Source: DATAFF01 sp963744915
Lineage (GTDB): Bacteria; Pseudomonadota; Alphaproteobacteria; Rhizobiales; Aestuariivirgaceae
DNA: 64,000 nucleotides
Direction of reading: 5' to 3'
Assembly: GCA_963744915.1 (NCBI GenBank)
Contig: CAVUUY010000006.1
Span: forward strand, 124,001-188,000
Shown: positions 41,297 to 49,196 of the stretch, piece after piece
Position numbering within the stretch: position 1 is the stretch's first letter
How the letters are laid out: each line of letters opens with the position of its first letter
The notes under the pieces: generated by a model
Seen by the model: only the letters and a program-made list of their open reading frames with translations
What the model was told of the DNA's origin: nothing
The model's database searches: none
Made by a program: the position numbers and the translations under genes

Positions 41297-41698
41297 ATGG
41301 AGAAATGCATGCCTTCGAAGTTCCTTGCCTTTGCCGCCTTGGGCTTCCTGGCGCTTGCGACTGCCACCGCCCCCGCCGCCCGTGCCGGCGTCTATCTCGC
41401 CGACCGCGGCTTTGGCCCTTACGGCTTTTACGGCGGCTATGGCGGCTTCGGGCCCTATCCGTCGCCGGATCTCGACCCGCGCAGCCGCTCCTACAATCCG
41501 GACGCATGGCGCTACATGTACAAGTTGAATTGCGTCGATGCCGGCCGATCGTTGATTGCCCGCGGTTTTCTGGTGATCCAGCAGATCCACTGCCAGGGCA
41601 ACACCTACGCCTTTGTTGCCCTGAGACGCGGCAGGCCCTATCGGGTGGTGATGGATCCCTGGTCGGGAACCATCCTCAGCGTCGCGCGTGCTCAATGA
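41297..41698 (+). CDS. Secreted small protein with paired-cysteine C-terminal domain (copy 1)
   Basis: A 133-residue exported protein of unknown function: signal peptide (KFLAFAALGFLALATATAPA, cleaved near ARAGV), a glycine/tyrosine-rich stretch, then a domain with the pattern C-x-x-A, an ARGF turn, HCQGNTYAF and a final GTILSV. The two cysteines (LNCVDAG and IHCQGN) probably form a disulfide. The same domain ends the next two genes, which makes this the first of three tandem paralogues. The overall shape resembles PepSY-like domains; that is a suggestion only. AAGAGG precedes the start. Confidence 0.65.
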   Translation: MEKCMPSKFLAFAALGFLALATATAPAARAGVYLADRGFGPYGFYGGYGGFGPYPSPDLDPRSRSYNPDAWRYMYKLNCVDAGRSLIARGFLVIQQIHCQGNTYAFVALRRGRPYRVVMDPWSGTILSVARAQ

Positions 41699-41751
41699 CA
41701 ACCGACGCGTGTTTGAACGTCTTTCACCCATGCCATCCAGGAGTCCGTTTC

Positions 41752-42261
41752 ATGTTCAGGCTTTCACTTGCCGCGCTTGGCGCAGCGATTGCCTTGGGTC
41801 AGCCGCTGCCGGCGGCGGCCGGTGTCGTGCCGGCGCTCGATGCCGCCCGGGCGGCACCGCTCGTGCTCCAGCAGGTGCAGTACTACCCGCCGCCGGACGG
41901 TGGCGAGGAGGACCCCTATGGCGGCGGTCAGCCGGATGGCGGCTATGGCGGTGGCGGCGGCTACCCGGGTGATGGGGGCGGTTACGGTGGCGGTGGCGGC
42001 GGCTATCCCGGTGGCGGTGGTGGCGGTGGCGGCGGCGGCTATGGCGGCGGTGGCGGTTATGGTGGCGGTGGCGGCTATGGCCGTCTCGGCTGCCGCGATG
42101 CTGCCCGGCTCATTCGCCGCCAGGGTTTCCGCGTCGTCGACTTCATCGACTGCTCGGGCCGCAACTACACCTTCCTGGCACGGCGCGGCGACGGGCTCTT
42201 TCGGATCCGCGTTTCCGCCTCGGGCAGGGTGCTCGCGGTGAGCCCGGCCCGTCGCTACTGA
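41752..42261 (+). CDS. Secreted glycine-rich protein with paired-cysteine domain (copy 2)
   Basis: A 169-residue exported protein. The signal peptide (MFRLSLAALGAAIALGQPLP) is followed by about 60 residues made largely of GGGGYGGGGGYGGGGG-type repeats, then the same C-terminal domain as its neighbours: GCRDAARLIRRQGFRVVDF, DCSGRNYTFLARRGDG and a final GRVLAVS. The glycine tract may be a flexible surface linker or a structural polymer segment. AGGAG lies upstream of the ATG at 41752. An overlapping ATG at 41695 would add a non-signal leader and was not used. Function unknown. Confidence 0.65.
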   Translation: MFRLSLAALGAAIALGQPLPAAAGVVPALDAARAAPLVLQQVQYYPPPDGGEEDPYGGGQPDGGYGGGGGYPGDGGGYGGGGGGYPGGGGGGGGGGYGGGGGYGGGGGYGRLGCRDAARLIRRQGFRVVDFIDCSGRNYTFLARRGDGLFRIRVSASGRVLAVSPARRY

Positions 42262-42399
42262 CGAATTCGCCCGGCGAGCGGTGCGGTCGCGGCAAAAGCC
42301 GCGATCTCGCCGCAAATCGGCACTAACCCTTGGGGTGAGGAATTCCGCTTTGGAGGCGTCGTGGCGCGTCCAAGCGTGGTGCCATCGGGGAGCTTCGTC

Positions 42400-43011
42400 A
42401 TGAGGAAAGCATCGCAAATCGTCGCGCTGGCCGCCCTGGCTGCAATCGGCCTCGGCCTCGTTCCCAAGCACACCGCGGCCCAGTCGCACTGGTTCTACGG
42501 CAATTATGGCCATTATGACGGCGTGACCTGGGGTGTGTTCCCGCCGCCCCCGCCGCCGCCCTCTTACCCGCCGGCCGCCGGCCAGTATCAGGAACCCTCC
42601 GGCGAGCCGCCGCAGGCCGCGCGCCCGCATCGCCAACGGCCGCGCTATGCCTACCAGCCGCCGCAGGCGCCTTACGAGGCGATGGATCCGGCGCTCCAAG
42701 GCGAGCCGACGGCGTCAACCAGCAGAGCCGAGCCGATGCCGGCGCGCAAGGTGAAGGCCGGCGCCGCCGCTCTCGGCGCTGCCGATGAGGACGCCGTCGA
42801 TTCCGCCGCTCAGCCGGCGCAGGGCTCGGGTGCGGGCTCGGTCAGCTGCGACAAGGCGCGCGGCATCGTCGCCGATTACGGCTTCAGGGACATCAAGGCC
42901 GACAGCTGTTCGGGGAAGACCTACGGCTTCAGCGCCACCCGCGACGGCAAACCCTTCTCGATCAAGATCGTGGCTGCCAATGGCGAGCTGGCGGAGGTCA
43001 GGCGCCAATAG
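42400..43011 (+). CDS. Secreted proline-rich protein with paired-cysteine domain (copy 3)
   Basis: A 203-residue exported protein: signal peptide (MRKASQIVALAALAAIGLGL, ending near HTAAQS), a tryptophan/tyrosine/glycine patch, a proline-rich segment (VFPPPPPPPSYPPAAG), a spacer rich in alanine and acidic residues, and the C-terminal domain shared with the two preceding genes: VSCDKARGIVADYGFRDIK, SCSGKTYGFSATRDGK and a final GELAEVR. The start at 42400 has GGGGAG eight bases upstream and opens directly into the signal peptide. Function unknown; probably acts at the envelope. Confidence 0.65.
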   Translation: MRKASQIVALAALAAIGLGLVPKHTAAQSHWFYGNYGHYDGVTWGVFPPPPPPPSYPPAAGQYQEPSGEPPQAARPHRQRPRYAYQPPQAPYEAMDPALQGEPTASTSRAEPMPARKVKAGAAALGAADEDAVDSAAQPAQGSGAGSVSCDKARGIVADYGFRDIKADSCSGKTYGFSATRDGKPFSIKIVAANGELAEVRRQ

Positions 43012-43131
43012 GGCCGCCGCCCGCCATAAGCGTCCTTTAGAAAGTGGGATGGTGGACATCGATGCCGTCGGCCGGGGGTGCATTGCGCGCGGTCCTGCCG
43101 GGTTCGGGAGCAGCGCTCTCGCCGGTCAGCA

Positions 43132-44103
43132 ATGCCACGGTCGCGTCCCTTTCTCCCAAGCTGGTCGCCGTACCGGGAAATGAGAATTCCCCCCGGCATG
43201 ATCTGCGGCCGCCTGATGACGCGGGACGGCGTGGCGCTGCGCTATGCGATCGCGCCCGGGCCGAGCCTGTCCAAGGGCACCGTCTGCGTTCTGCAGGGAC
43301 GCGGCGAGTTCATCGAGAGGTACTTCGAAACGGTGCGCGACCTGCGATCGCGCGGCTATACCGTCGCCACGCTCGACTGGCGCGGGCAGGGTGGCTCAGC
43401 CCGGCTGCTGCGCCAGTCGTGGCGCGGCCATGTCCGCAGCTTTCGCCATTATGACATCGATCTCGAGACCTTCATGCGGGAGATCGTTCTGCCCGACTGC
43501 CCGCCGCCATTCTACGCCATCGGCCATTCGACCGGCGGACAGATCCTGCTCAGGGCGCTGCGCCGCCATCGCTGGTTCAGCGCCGCCGTGCTGTCGTCGC
43601 CTTTTCTCGGTCTCGGCCCGACGCCGCTGCCGTCCTGGCTGCTCCGGCTCATCGCCCCCTTCTTCACCATGACCGGCCTCGGCTGGATTGCCGTTCCGGG
43701 CCGCGGCAAGCAGGCGCTGGTGCCGCGATCCTTCGAAGGCAATACCCTCACCAGCGACCGCCGGCGCTTCGCCCTTTCCGCGCGGGTGCTGGAAGCAGAA
43801 CCGGCGCTGGGCCTCGGCGCTCCCACCATCGCCTGGCTCGCGGCGGCGCTGTCGTCGGTGCGCGAGCTCCACCGGCTGAAGGGTGAGCGGCCGTTGACGG
43901 CGCCGGTGCTGATCGTCGCCGCCGGCGCCGACCGCGTCGTGTCGACCGAGGCGTCGCGCAGCTTCGCCCGTCAGGTGCCGGGCGTCGCCACCGTCGTCAT
44001 CGACTATGCCCGACACGAGCTGCTGCAGGAACGCGACGAATTTCGCGTTCAGTTGTGGGCGGCGTTCGACGCCTTTGTCGGGGCGGTGTCGCCGTCGCGC
44101 TGA
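43132..44103 (+). CDS. Alpha/beta hydrolase (serine aminopeptidase S33 / lysophospholipase-like)
   Basis: An alpha/beta hydrolase of about 323 residues. The oxyanion and opening segment is CVLQGRGEFIERYFETVRDL, TLDWRGQGGS follows, and the nucleophile serine is in AIGHSTGGQILL; VLIVAAGADRVV carries the aspartate and YARHELL the histidine. It resembles monoglyceride lipase/PldB-type enzymes. The N-terminus is uncertain: the family usually begins with an LVxxPxNxxPxG segment, and such a segment (LVAVPGNEN) is present just upstream in another frame, joined if one T is removed from GAATTC at 43184-43189; the start would then be about 43062. It overlaps hisN tail to tail by 55 bases. Confidence 0.8.
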   Translation: MPRSRPFLPSWSPYREMRIPPGMICGRLMTRDGVALRYAIAPGPSLSKGTVCVLQGRGEFIERYFETVRDLRSRGYTVATLDWRGQGGSARLLRQSWRGHVRSFRHYDIDLETFMREIVLPDCPPPFYAIGHSTGGQILLRALRRHRWFSAAVLSSPFLGLGPTPLPSWLLRLIAPFFTMTGLGWIAVPGRGKQALVPRSFEGNTLTSDRRRFALSARVLEAEPALGLGAPTIAWLAAALSSVRELHRLKGERPLTAPVLIVAAGADRVVSTEASRSFARQVPGVATVVIDYARHELLQERDEFRVQLWAAFDAFVGAVSPSR

Positions 44104-44900
44104 TCGGCCAGCATCTCCAGCACCACGGCGTGCAGCGCCGGACCGGCCGAAGCGATGATGTCGCCGCCGCCCAGCGGACTGCCGCCGCTCCAGCTCGTGA
44201 CACAACCGCCGGCGCCGGTGATGATCGGCACGAGCGCGGCAATGTCGTAGGTCTGAAGCCCGGTATCGATGGCGATCTCCATCTGTCCCGCCGCCACCAT
44301 GGCGAAGAAATAGGCATCGGCGTCATGGCGGAATTCCCGCACCCGGCGGCGCAGCTCGGCATAGATCCGAGCCGCCTTGCCGCCCGGTGCATAACGCGCC
44401 GGCCCGGTGGTACCGCAGCGGGCATCCGCAAGCACCGCCGCACTGGCCGATCGCAACTCAGAGACCCGCTCGCCATGACGGTAGGCAAAGGCGCCGTCGG
44501 CGCCGCCGAGAAAGGTTTCGCCGATGAATGCCTGATGGGCGGCGCCTACCACGGCGCGCTCGTCCTCGATGAGGCCGATCAGCGTCATCCAGGTCGGCAG
44601 CCCGCACACGAAAGCCCGGGTTCCGTCGATCGGGTCGAGTACCCAGACGCGGCCCGAGCGCGATGGCCGGGGGCCGTATTCCTCACCGAGTATCCCATCG
44701 TCGGGATAGGTCAATTCGATCAGCGCGCGCAGCGCCCGCTCCGCCGCCCGGTCGGCTTCGGTGACCGGGTCGAAGCCGCCTTCGAGCTTGTTGTCGATGC
44801 CCGGCAGGTTGCGGAAATAGGGCAGGATCGCCGCGCCGGCGGCCGCGCAGAGCGCGAGGGTGAAGCGGTTGAGCTCGGTTGTGTCGGCGCGCTGAGGCAT
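44049..44900 (-). CDS. hisN: Histidinol-phosphatase HisN (inositol monophosphatase family)
   Basis: A 283-residue metal-dependent phosphatase that removes phosphate from histidinol-phosphate in histidine biosynthesis. The metal ligands are visible in DGILGEEYGPR, VWVLDPIDGTRAFVCGLPTW and the later TYDIAALVPIITGAGG. The FVCGLPTW variant after the DPIDGT motif matches HisN-type sequences rather than SuhB, but inositol monophosphatase or CysQ activity cannot be excluded by eye. Because an inositol-phosphate synthase is encoded 18 kb away, a role in inositol metabolism is also possible. Confidence 0.85.
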   Translation of the reverse strand: MPQRADTTELNRFTLALCAAAGAAILPYFRNLPGIDNKLEGGFDPVTEADRAAERALRALIELTYPDDGILGEEYGPRPSRSGRVWVLDPIDGTRAFVCGLPTWMTLIGLIEDERAVVGAAHQAFIGETFLGGADGAFAYRHGERVSELRSASAAVLADARCGTTGPARYAPGGKAARIYAELRRRVREFRHDADAYFFAMVAAGQMEIAIDTGLQTYDIAALVPIITGAGGCVTSWSGGSPLGGGDIIASAGPALHAVVLEMLADQRDGDTAPTKASNAAHN

Positions 44901-45085
44901 CGGCCGGGACCCTAACCCTTGGATCGAGTTGTTTCAATACGGCGCGTTATTAACAGCCTCTTTACCGATCGCTGCCAGTGTCAACTCCACCATTTGACGG
45001 CGATGGGGCGGGCAAGCGGTCTCCAGGGATCCTGCTCGATGGCGTGATCGATTGAACGACAGCTCTGACAGGCAAGCGAATTTCC

Positions 45086-46591
45086 ATGACCCATCGCGTT
45101 CTCATCGTTGACGACGATCCGGCCCAGCGGCGTCTCCTGGACAGCATGATCCGCCGTTGCGGCCATGACACGCTGCTCGCCGACAGCGCCGCGGCGGCGC
45201 TCGATCTTCTCGCCCAGCCGCGCGCCCGGCCGATCGATCTGATCGTGCTCGATCTCGTCATGCCGGGCATGGACGGCCTCGAACTGCTGTCGCGGCTCGA
45301 CGGCATGGGCAGCCATATTCCGGTCATCGTCCAGACGGCGCAAGGCTCGATCGAAACTGTCGTCAAGGCGATGCGGGCCGGCGCCGACGATTTCGTCGTC
45401 AAGCCGGTCAGCCCCGAGCGCCTCAAGGTCTCGATGCAGAATCTGCTGCGAGTCAATGCCCTGACCGAGGAAGTGAAGCGCCTCAACCAGAAGGCCGGCG
45501 GTCAGCTGACCTTCGCCGATCTGATCGCCACTGCACCGGTCATGCAAAACGTCGCGCGGCTGGTGCGTCGCGGTGCCCAGTCGAGCATCCCGATCCTGAT
45601 CGAAGGCGAATCAGGCGTCGGCAAGGAGATGATCGCCCGCGCCATCCAGGGCGAGAGCGACCGCCGCGGCCGGGCTTTCGTCGCCGTCAATTGCGGCGCC
45701 ATCCCGGAAAACCTGGTCGAGAGCATCCTGTTCGGTCATGAGAAGGGGGCCTTCACCGGCGCCACCGGTCGCCATGCCGGCAAGTTCCAGGAGGCCGATC
45801 AAGGCACGCTGTTTCTCGACGAGGTGGCGGAGCTGCCGCTCGACATGCAGGTCAAGCTGCTGCGCGCGATTCAGGAAGGCGAGGTCGATCCGGTCGGGTC
45901 GCGTCGGCCGGTCAAGGTCAACTTCCGGCTCATTTCCGCCACCAATCGCGACATGATCGAGATGGTCAAGGCCGGGCGCTTCCGCGAGGACCTCTACTAC
46001 CGTCTCAATGTGTTCCCGATCCTGGTGCCGCCGCTGCGCGAGCGCAAGCAGGACATCCCGGCGCTGGTCGACCACTTCATCACCCGGTTTTCGGCCGAGG
46101 AGGGCCGGCGCGTCCATGGCGTCGCCCCGCAGGCCCTCGAGATGCTCCTCGCCTATGCCTGGCCCGGCAATGTGCGCCAGCTCGAGAACACCGTCTTCCG
46201 CGGCATCGTGCTGTGTGAGGGCGACATCCTCGAGGTCGAGGATTTTCCGCAGATTGCCTCGCTTGTCGAAGGCTACGAGGTCAAGGTGCCGGCAGTGCCG
46301 CCGCCGGCTTTGCGACCACCGCGGGCGAGCGGCCACGCGGCGGTGATCGGCGGCGAAAGCCAGATCATTTCTTCGCGCAGCGGCGTCGTCGGCGATGGCA
46401 TTGCGGTCGGCATCCCCGCCGTCACCGATGGTGGCCATATTCGCCGGCTCGAAGAGGTCGAGGCCGACATGATCCGGATGGCGCTGCAGCGCTACCGCGG
46501 CCAGATGTCGGAGGTGGCGCGCAAGCTCGGCATCGGGCGCTCGACGCTCTATCGCAAGATGCGGGGATTGGGACTTGAGGCTAAGATGTGA
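45086..46591 (+). CDS. Sigma-54-dependent response regulator, NtrC family
   Basis: A 501-residue activator. The receiver domain has its phosphoacceptor at Asp56 (LIVLDLVMPGMDG). The AAA+ domain has Walker A GESGVGKE at about residue 174 and an intact GAFTGA loop near residue 221, so it can engage sigma-54. After an alanine/proline linker, a Fis-type helix-turn-helix, EVARKLGIGRSTLYRKMRGL, closes the protein. No histidine kinase gene is next to it, so it is an orphan regulator here; the nearest kinase lies 22 kb away. About 185 bases upstream hold no gene. Confidence 0.92.
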   Translation: MTHRVLIVDDDPAQRRLLDSMIRRCGHDTLLADSAAAALDLLAQPRARPIDLIVLDLVMPGMDGLELLSRLDGMGSHIPVIVQTAQGSIETVVKAMRAGADDFVVKPVSPERLKVSMQNLLRVNALTEEVKRLNQKAGGQLTFADLIATAPVMQNVARLVRRGAQSSIPILIEGESGVGKEMIARAIQGESDRRGRAFVAVNCGAIPENLVESILFGHEKGAFTGATGRHAGKFQEADQGTLFLDEVAELPLDMQVKLLRAIQEGEVDPVGSRRPVKVNFRLISATNRDMIEMVKAGRFREDLYYRLNVFPILVPPLRERKQDIPALVDHFITRFSAEEGRRVHGVAPQALEMLLAYAWPGNVRQLENTVFRGIVLCEGDILEVEDFPQIASLVEGYEVKVPAVPPPALRPPRASGHAAVIGGESQIISSRSGVVGDGIAVGIPAVTDGGHIRRLEEVEADMIRMALQRYRGQMSEVARKLGIGRSTLYRKMRGLGLEAKM

Positions 46592-46679
46592 CAGCCACGT
46601 CGTTTTTGGAACGTCAGAGGCTGCTCGGGGTTGTTATAGGGGGCGTGGTTCGATAGTTTGCCGCGCCGGGAGGACGCAA

Positions 46680-48959
46680 ATGCCGCGCTGCTGTGGTTTT
46701 CTTGGCGTGTCGGTGATTGGCCTGGTCGTGCTGCTCATGGTTTCGGTTGGCGGAACGACCCCGGCAGCGGCCCAGCAGGCACCCGGTTTCGGCTGGTTTG
46801 GCGGCGGCGGCTTCACCGACGACAATTGGGACGGCAACCGCCGGTCCCGTCAGCGTGCCCTGCAGCAGCAGCGGCAACAGCGCCGCACCGTGTTCAGCCC
46901 GTTCGGCTTTGGCCGTCCTCAGAACTATGGTCAACGCGGCTGGTCCCAGAATCAGAATCGCGGGTGGCGGGGGAACCCCGGCGTGGCGCAGCGTCCGGAT
47001 GGCGGGATGTGGGGCGGCAATCCGGCCTATGAGCCCCGCGTCAGGCCGCGTCCGCGGCGCCTCTGGTGGTTTGAAAACCCACCCGTCCGCGAGGTTGTCG
47101 AGGAGGATACGTCCGGTCCCGACGATGGCGAAAGCAATGCAGCCCAGATCTATACCTACCGGCCGGAACCGCTGCTCCAGGTGAGCGACCCCAAGGTGGG
47201 TGCGGCCCATCCGCCGAAGCTTGACGATCCGATGGCCCAGTCGCTGTGGCAGCGTCTGCGCGACGGCACGTCGGGTGCCCGCGCCACAGCGGCGCAGCGC
47301 AAGGCGGTGCTTGCCTTTTACGAAGGGCGGGGCTTCACCCCCGTCTGGGTTACCCGCAATGACGTCGAGCCACGGGTCGCCAAGCTCAAGCATTATTTTG
47401 CCGCGGCCGGCGCCGAAGGCCTCGATCCCCGGGATTACAACGTCGCCGCCGAGGTCGGTCATCTCGGGGCGCTTTCGGATTCCGAAAGGGTGCGGACGCT
47501 GGTTCGTTTCGACATCCAGCTCACCGTCGCGGCGCTGCGCTATGCCCAGCATGCCTCGGGCGGTCGCATCATTCCCAACCGCCTGAGCGGCTATCACGAT
47601 CTGAACCCGCCGTCGGTCAGCGCCGAAGCGGCGCTGGCAGCCCTCGCCGGGAACCAGGCACCGGAGCGCTATCTTGCATCGCTCCACCCCACCCATCCGG
47701 CCTACGCCATTTTCCGCCGCGCCCTGATGCTGCAGGGGGCCGGCAACGAGCATGCCGAGGACGCCCCGCCGATCGCCCTTGGCCCCACCATTCGCGAGGG
47801 GCAGCGGGACGACCGCGTGCCGATGCTGCGCAAGCGCCTGGCCCGACTCGGCTTCCTGGACGTTCCCGGCGAGGCGAGCAAGGATGACGCCGCCGTCCAG
47901 GTCGAGCCGCTTGCCGGCGATGGCGACCAGCCAGCCGACGCGGCGTCCGATCCGGAAGCCGTTGCCACCACCGATTCGGCCGCCGAGCCGGGCGATCCCG
48001 ACAGTCCGAGCCTGGGTGATTCGGAGGGCTCGACCGGGAGCGCCGCCGATCGGCTGCCGGCCGACCCGGGCGACAACGTGCTGAGCGCGGACGATACCGA
48101 GGCTTTGCGCAGCTTTCAGGAGCAAGCGGGCCTGCGGCCGGACGGCATTGTCGGCAATGCCACCATTGCCCGTCTTAATGACAGCGGCGAGCTGAAGCAG
48201 GTCCAGCACATCATCGGCAATATGGAGCGGCTGCGCTGGATGCCGCGCGATTTCGGCGCCCGCCATGTGCTCGTCAACCAGGCCGCCTTCGAGCTGCAGG
48301 TCGTCGATCACAACCGGCCGATCTGGACGACCCGGGTGATCGTCGGCAAGCCGAACACCCAGACCGCGGTGTTCAGCGATGTCATGGAGACGGTGGAGTT
48401 CAATCCCTATTGGGGCGTGCCGCAGTCGATCATCATCAAGGAGATGCTGCCGCGGCTGCGGCGCGATCCGAGCTATCTCGACCGCAATGGCTATGAGGTG
48501 CTGGACGCCCGCGGCCGCGAGATCAGCTCGAGCTATGTCGACTGGTCGCGCTACGGCAACAAGGTGCCGCTGTCGGTGCGCCAGCCGCCGGGCGCCGCCA
48601 ACGCGCTTGGCGTCGTGAAGTTCCTGTTCCCCAACAGCCATGCCATCTACATGCATGACACCCCCACCCGTTCGCTGTTCGAGAAGAAGGTGCGGGCATT
48701 CAGCCATGGCTGCGTCCGGGTGCAGAATCCCCGCGAGCTGGCCGAGCTGGTGCTGGGCTGGGACGCCGAGCGGGTCGACGAGGCGATCGAGCAGGGCAGC
48801 AATCAGGCGGTGAAGCTGTCGCGCAAGCTTCCGGTGCATCTCGCCTATTTCACGGCATGGCCGGACGAGACGGGGCGAATCATCATCTATCCCGACGTTT
48901 ATGACCGCGATGCACAACTCGAAAAGGCGTTGGACGGTGGAGATGTCGCCTTGCGATGA
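46680..48959 (+). CDS. L,D-transpeptidase with peptidoglycan-binding domain
   Basis: A 759-residue exported YkuD enzyme that makes 3-3 crosslinks in peptidoglycan or attaches proteins to it. After a signal peptide (GVSVIGLVVLLMVSVGG) come a glutamine/arginine/glycine-rich segment, an LdtD-like N-terminal region (FYEGRGFTPVWVTRND), a peptidoglycan-binding domain, and the catalytic domain with VNQAAFELQVVD and the nucleophile Cys near residue 678 in FSHGCVRVQNPREL. The binding domain (REGQRDDRVPMLRKRLARLG ... FQEQAGLRPDGIVGNATIA) is split by an acidic insert of about 75 residues. GGGAGGA precedes the ATG. An earlier frame overlapping the regulator was rejected. Confidence 0.9.
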   Translation: MPRCCGFLGVSVIGLVVLLMVSVGGTTPAAAQQAPGFGWFGGGGFTDDNWDGNRRSRQRALQQQRQQRRTVFSPFGFGRPQNYGQRGWSQNQNRGWRGNPGVAQRPDGGMWGGNPAYEPRVRPRPRRLWWFENPPVREVVEEDTSGPDDGESNAAQIYTYRPEPLLQVSDPKVGAAHPPKLDDPMAQSLWQRLRDGTSGARATAAQRKAVLAFYEGRGFTPVWVTRNDVEPRVAKLKHYFAAAGAEGLDPRDYNVAAEVGHLGALSDSERVRTLVRFDIQLTVAALRYAQHASGGRIIPNRLSGYHDLNPPSVSAEAALAALAGNQAPERYLASLHPTHPAYAIFRRALMLQGAGNEHAEDAPPIALGPTIREGQRDDRVPMLRKRLARLGFLDVPGEASKDDAAVQVEPLAGDGDQPADAASDPEAVATTDSAAEPGDPDSPSLGDSEGSTGSAADRLPADPGDNVLSADDTEALRSFQEQAGLRPDGIVGNATIARLNDSGELKQVQHIIGNMERLRWMPRDFGARHVLVNQAAFELQVVDHNRPIWTTRVIVGKPNTQTAVFSDVMETVEFNPYWGVPQSIIIKEMLPRLRRDPSYLDRNGYEVLDARGREISSSYVDWSRYGNKVPLSVRQPPGAANALGVVKFLFPNSHAIYMHDTPTRSLFEKKVRAFSHGCVRVQNPRELAELVLGWDAERVDEAIEQGSNQAVKLSRKLPVHLAYFTAWPDETGRIIIYPDVYDRDAQLEKALDGGDVALR

Positions 48960-49196
48960 ACGCGGCCGGCCAAAGCGCGGCATTAAGATCACATTAACGG
49001 AAAATCTCTAATCATTCCCCACCTGCTGCTGCCCAATAGCAGCCGCATTCTTGTGGACAACTCGTAACCATGCAAACCTCTGGATGACGTGGGTGTTCTA
49101 GGGGTTAATTCTGGGGTCGGGGTCTGACCACGGGTTGGTTTGGTCAAGGGTGAATGTGGCCGCTTAAACTGCGTCACCACAGCGGGGAAGTTACGC

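Noticed and set aside
41960..42090. Repetitive GGC/GGT tract as a CRISPR or microsatellite array
   Set aside because: It is codon-phased Gly/Tyr coding sequence within a secreted protein gene; there are no spacers.
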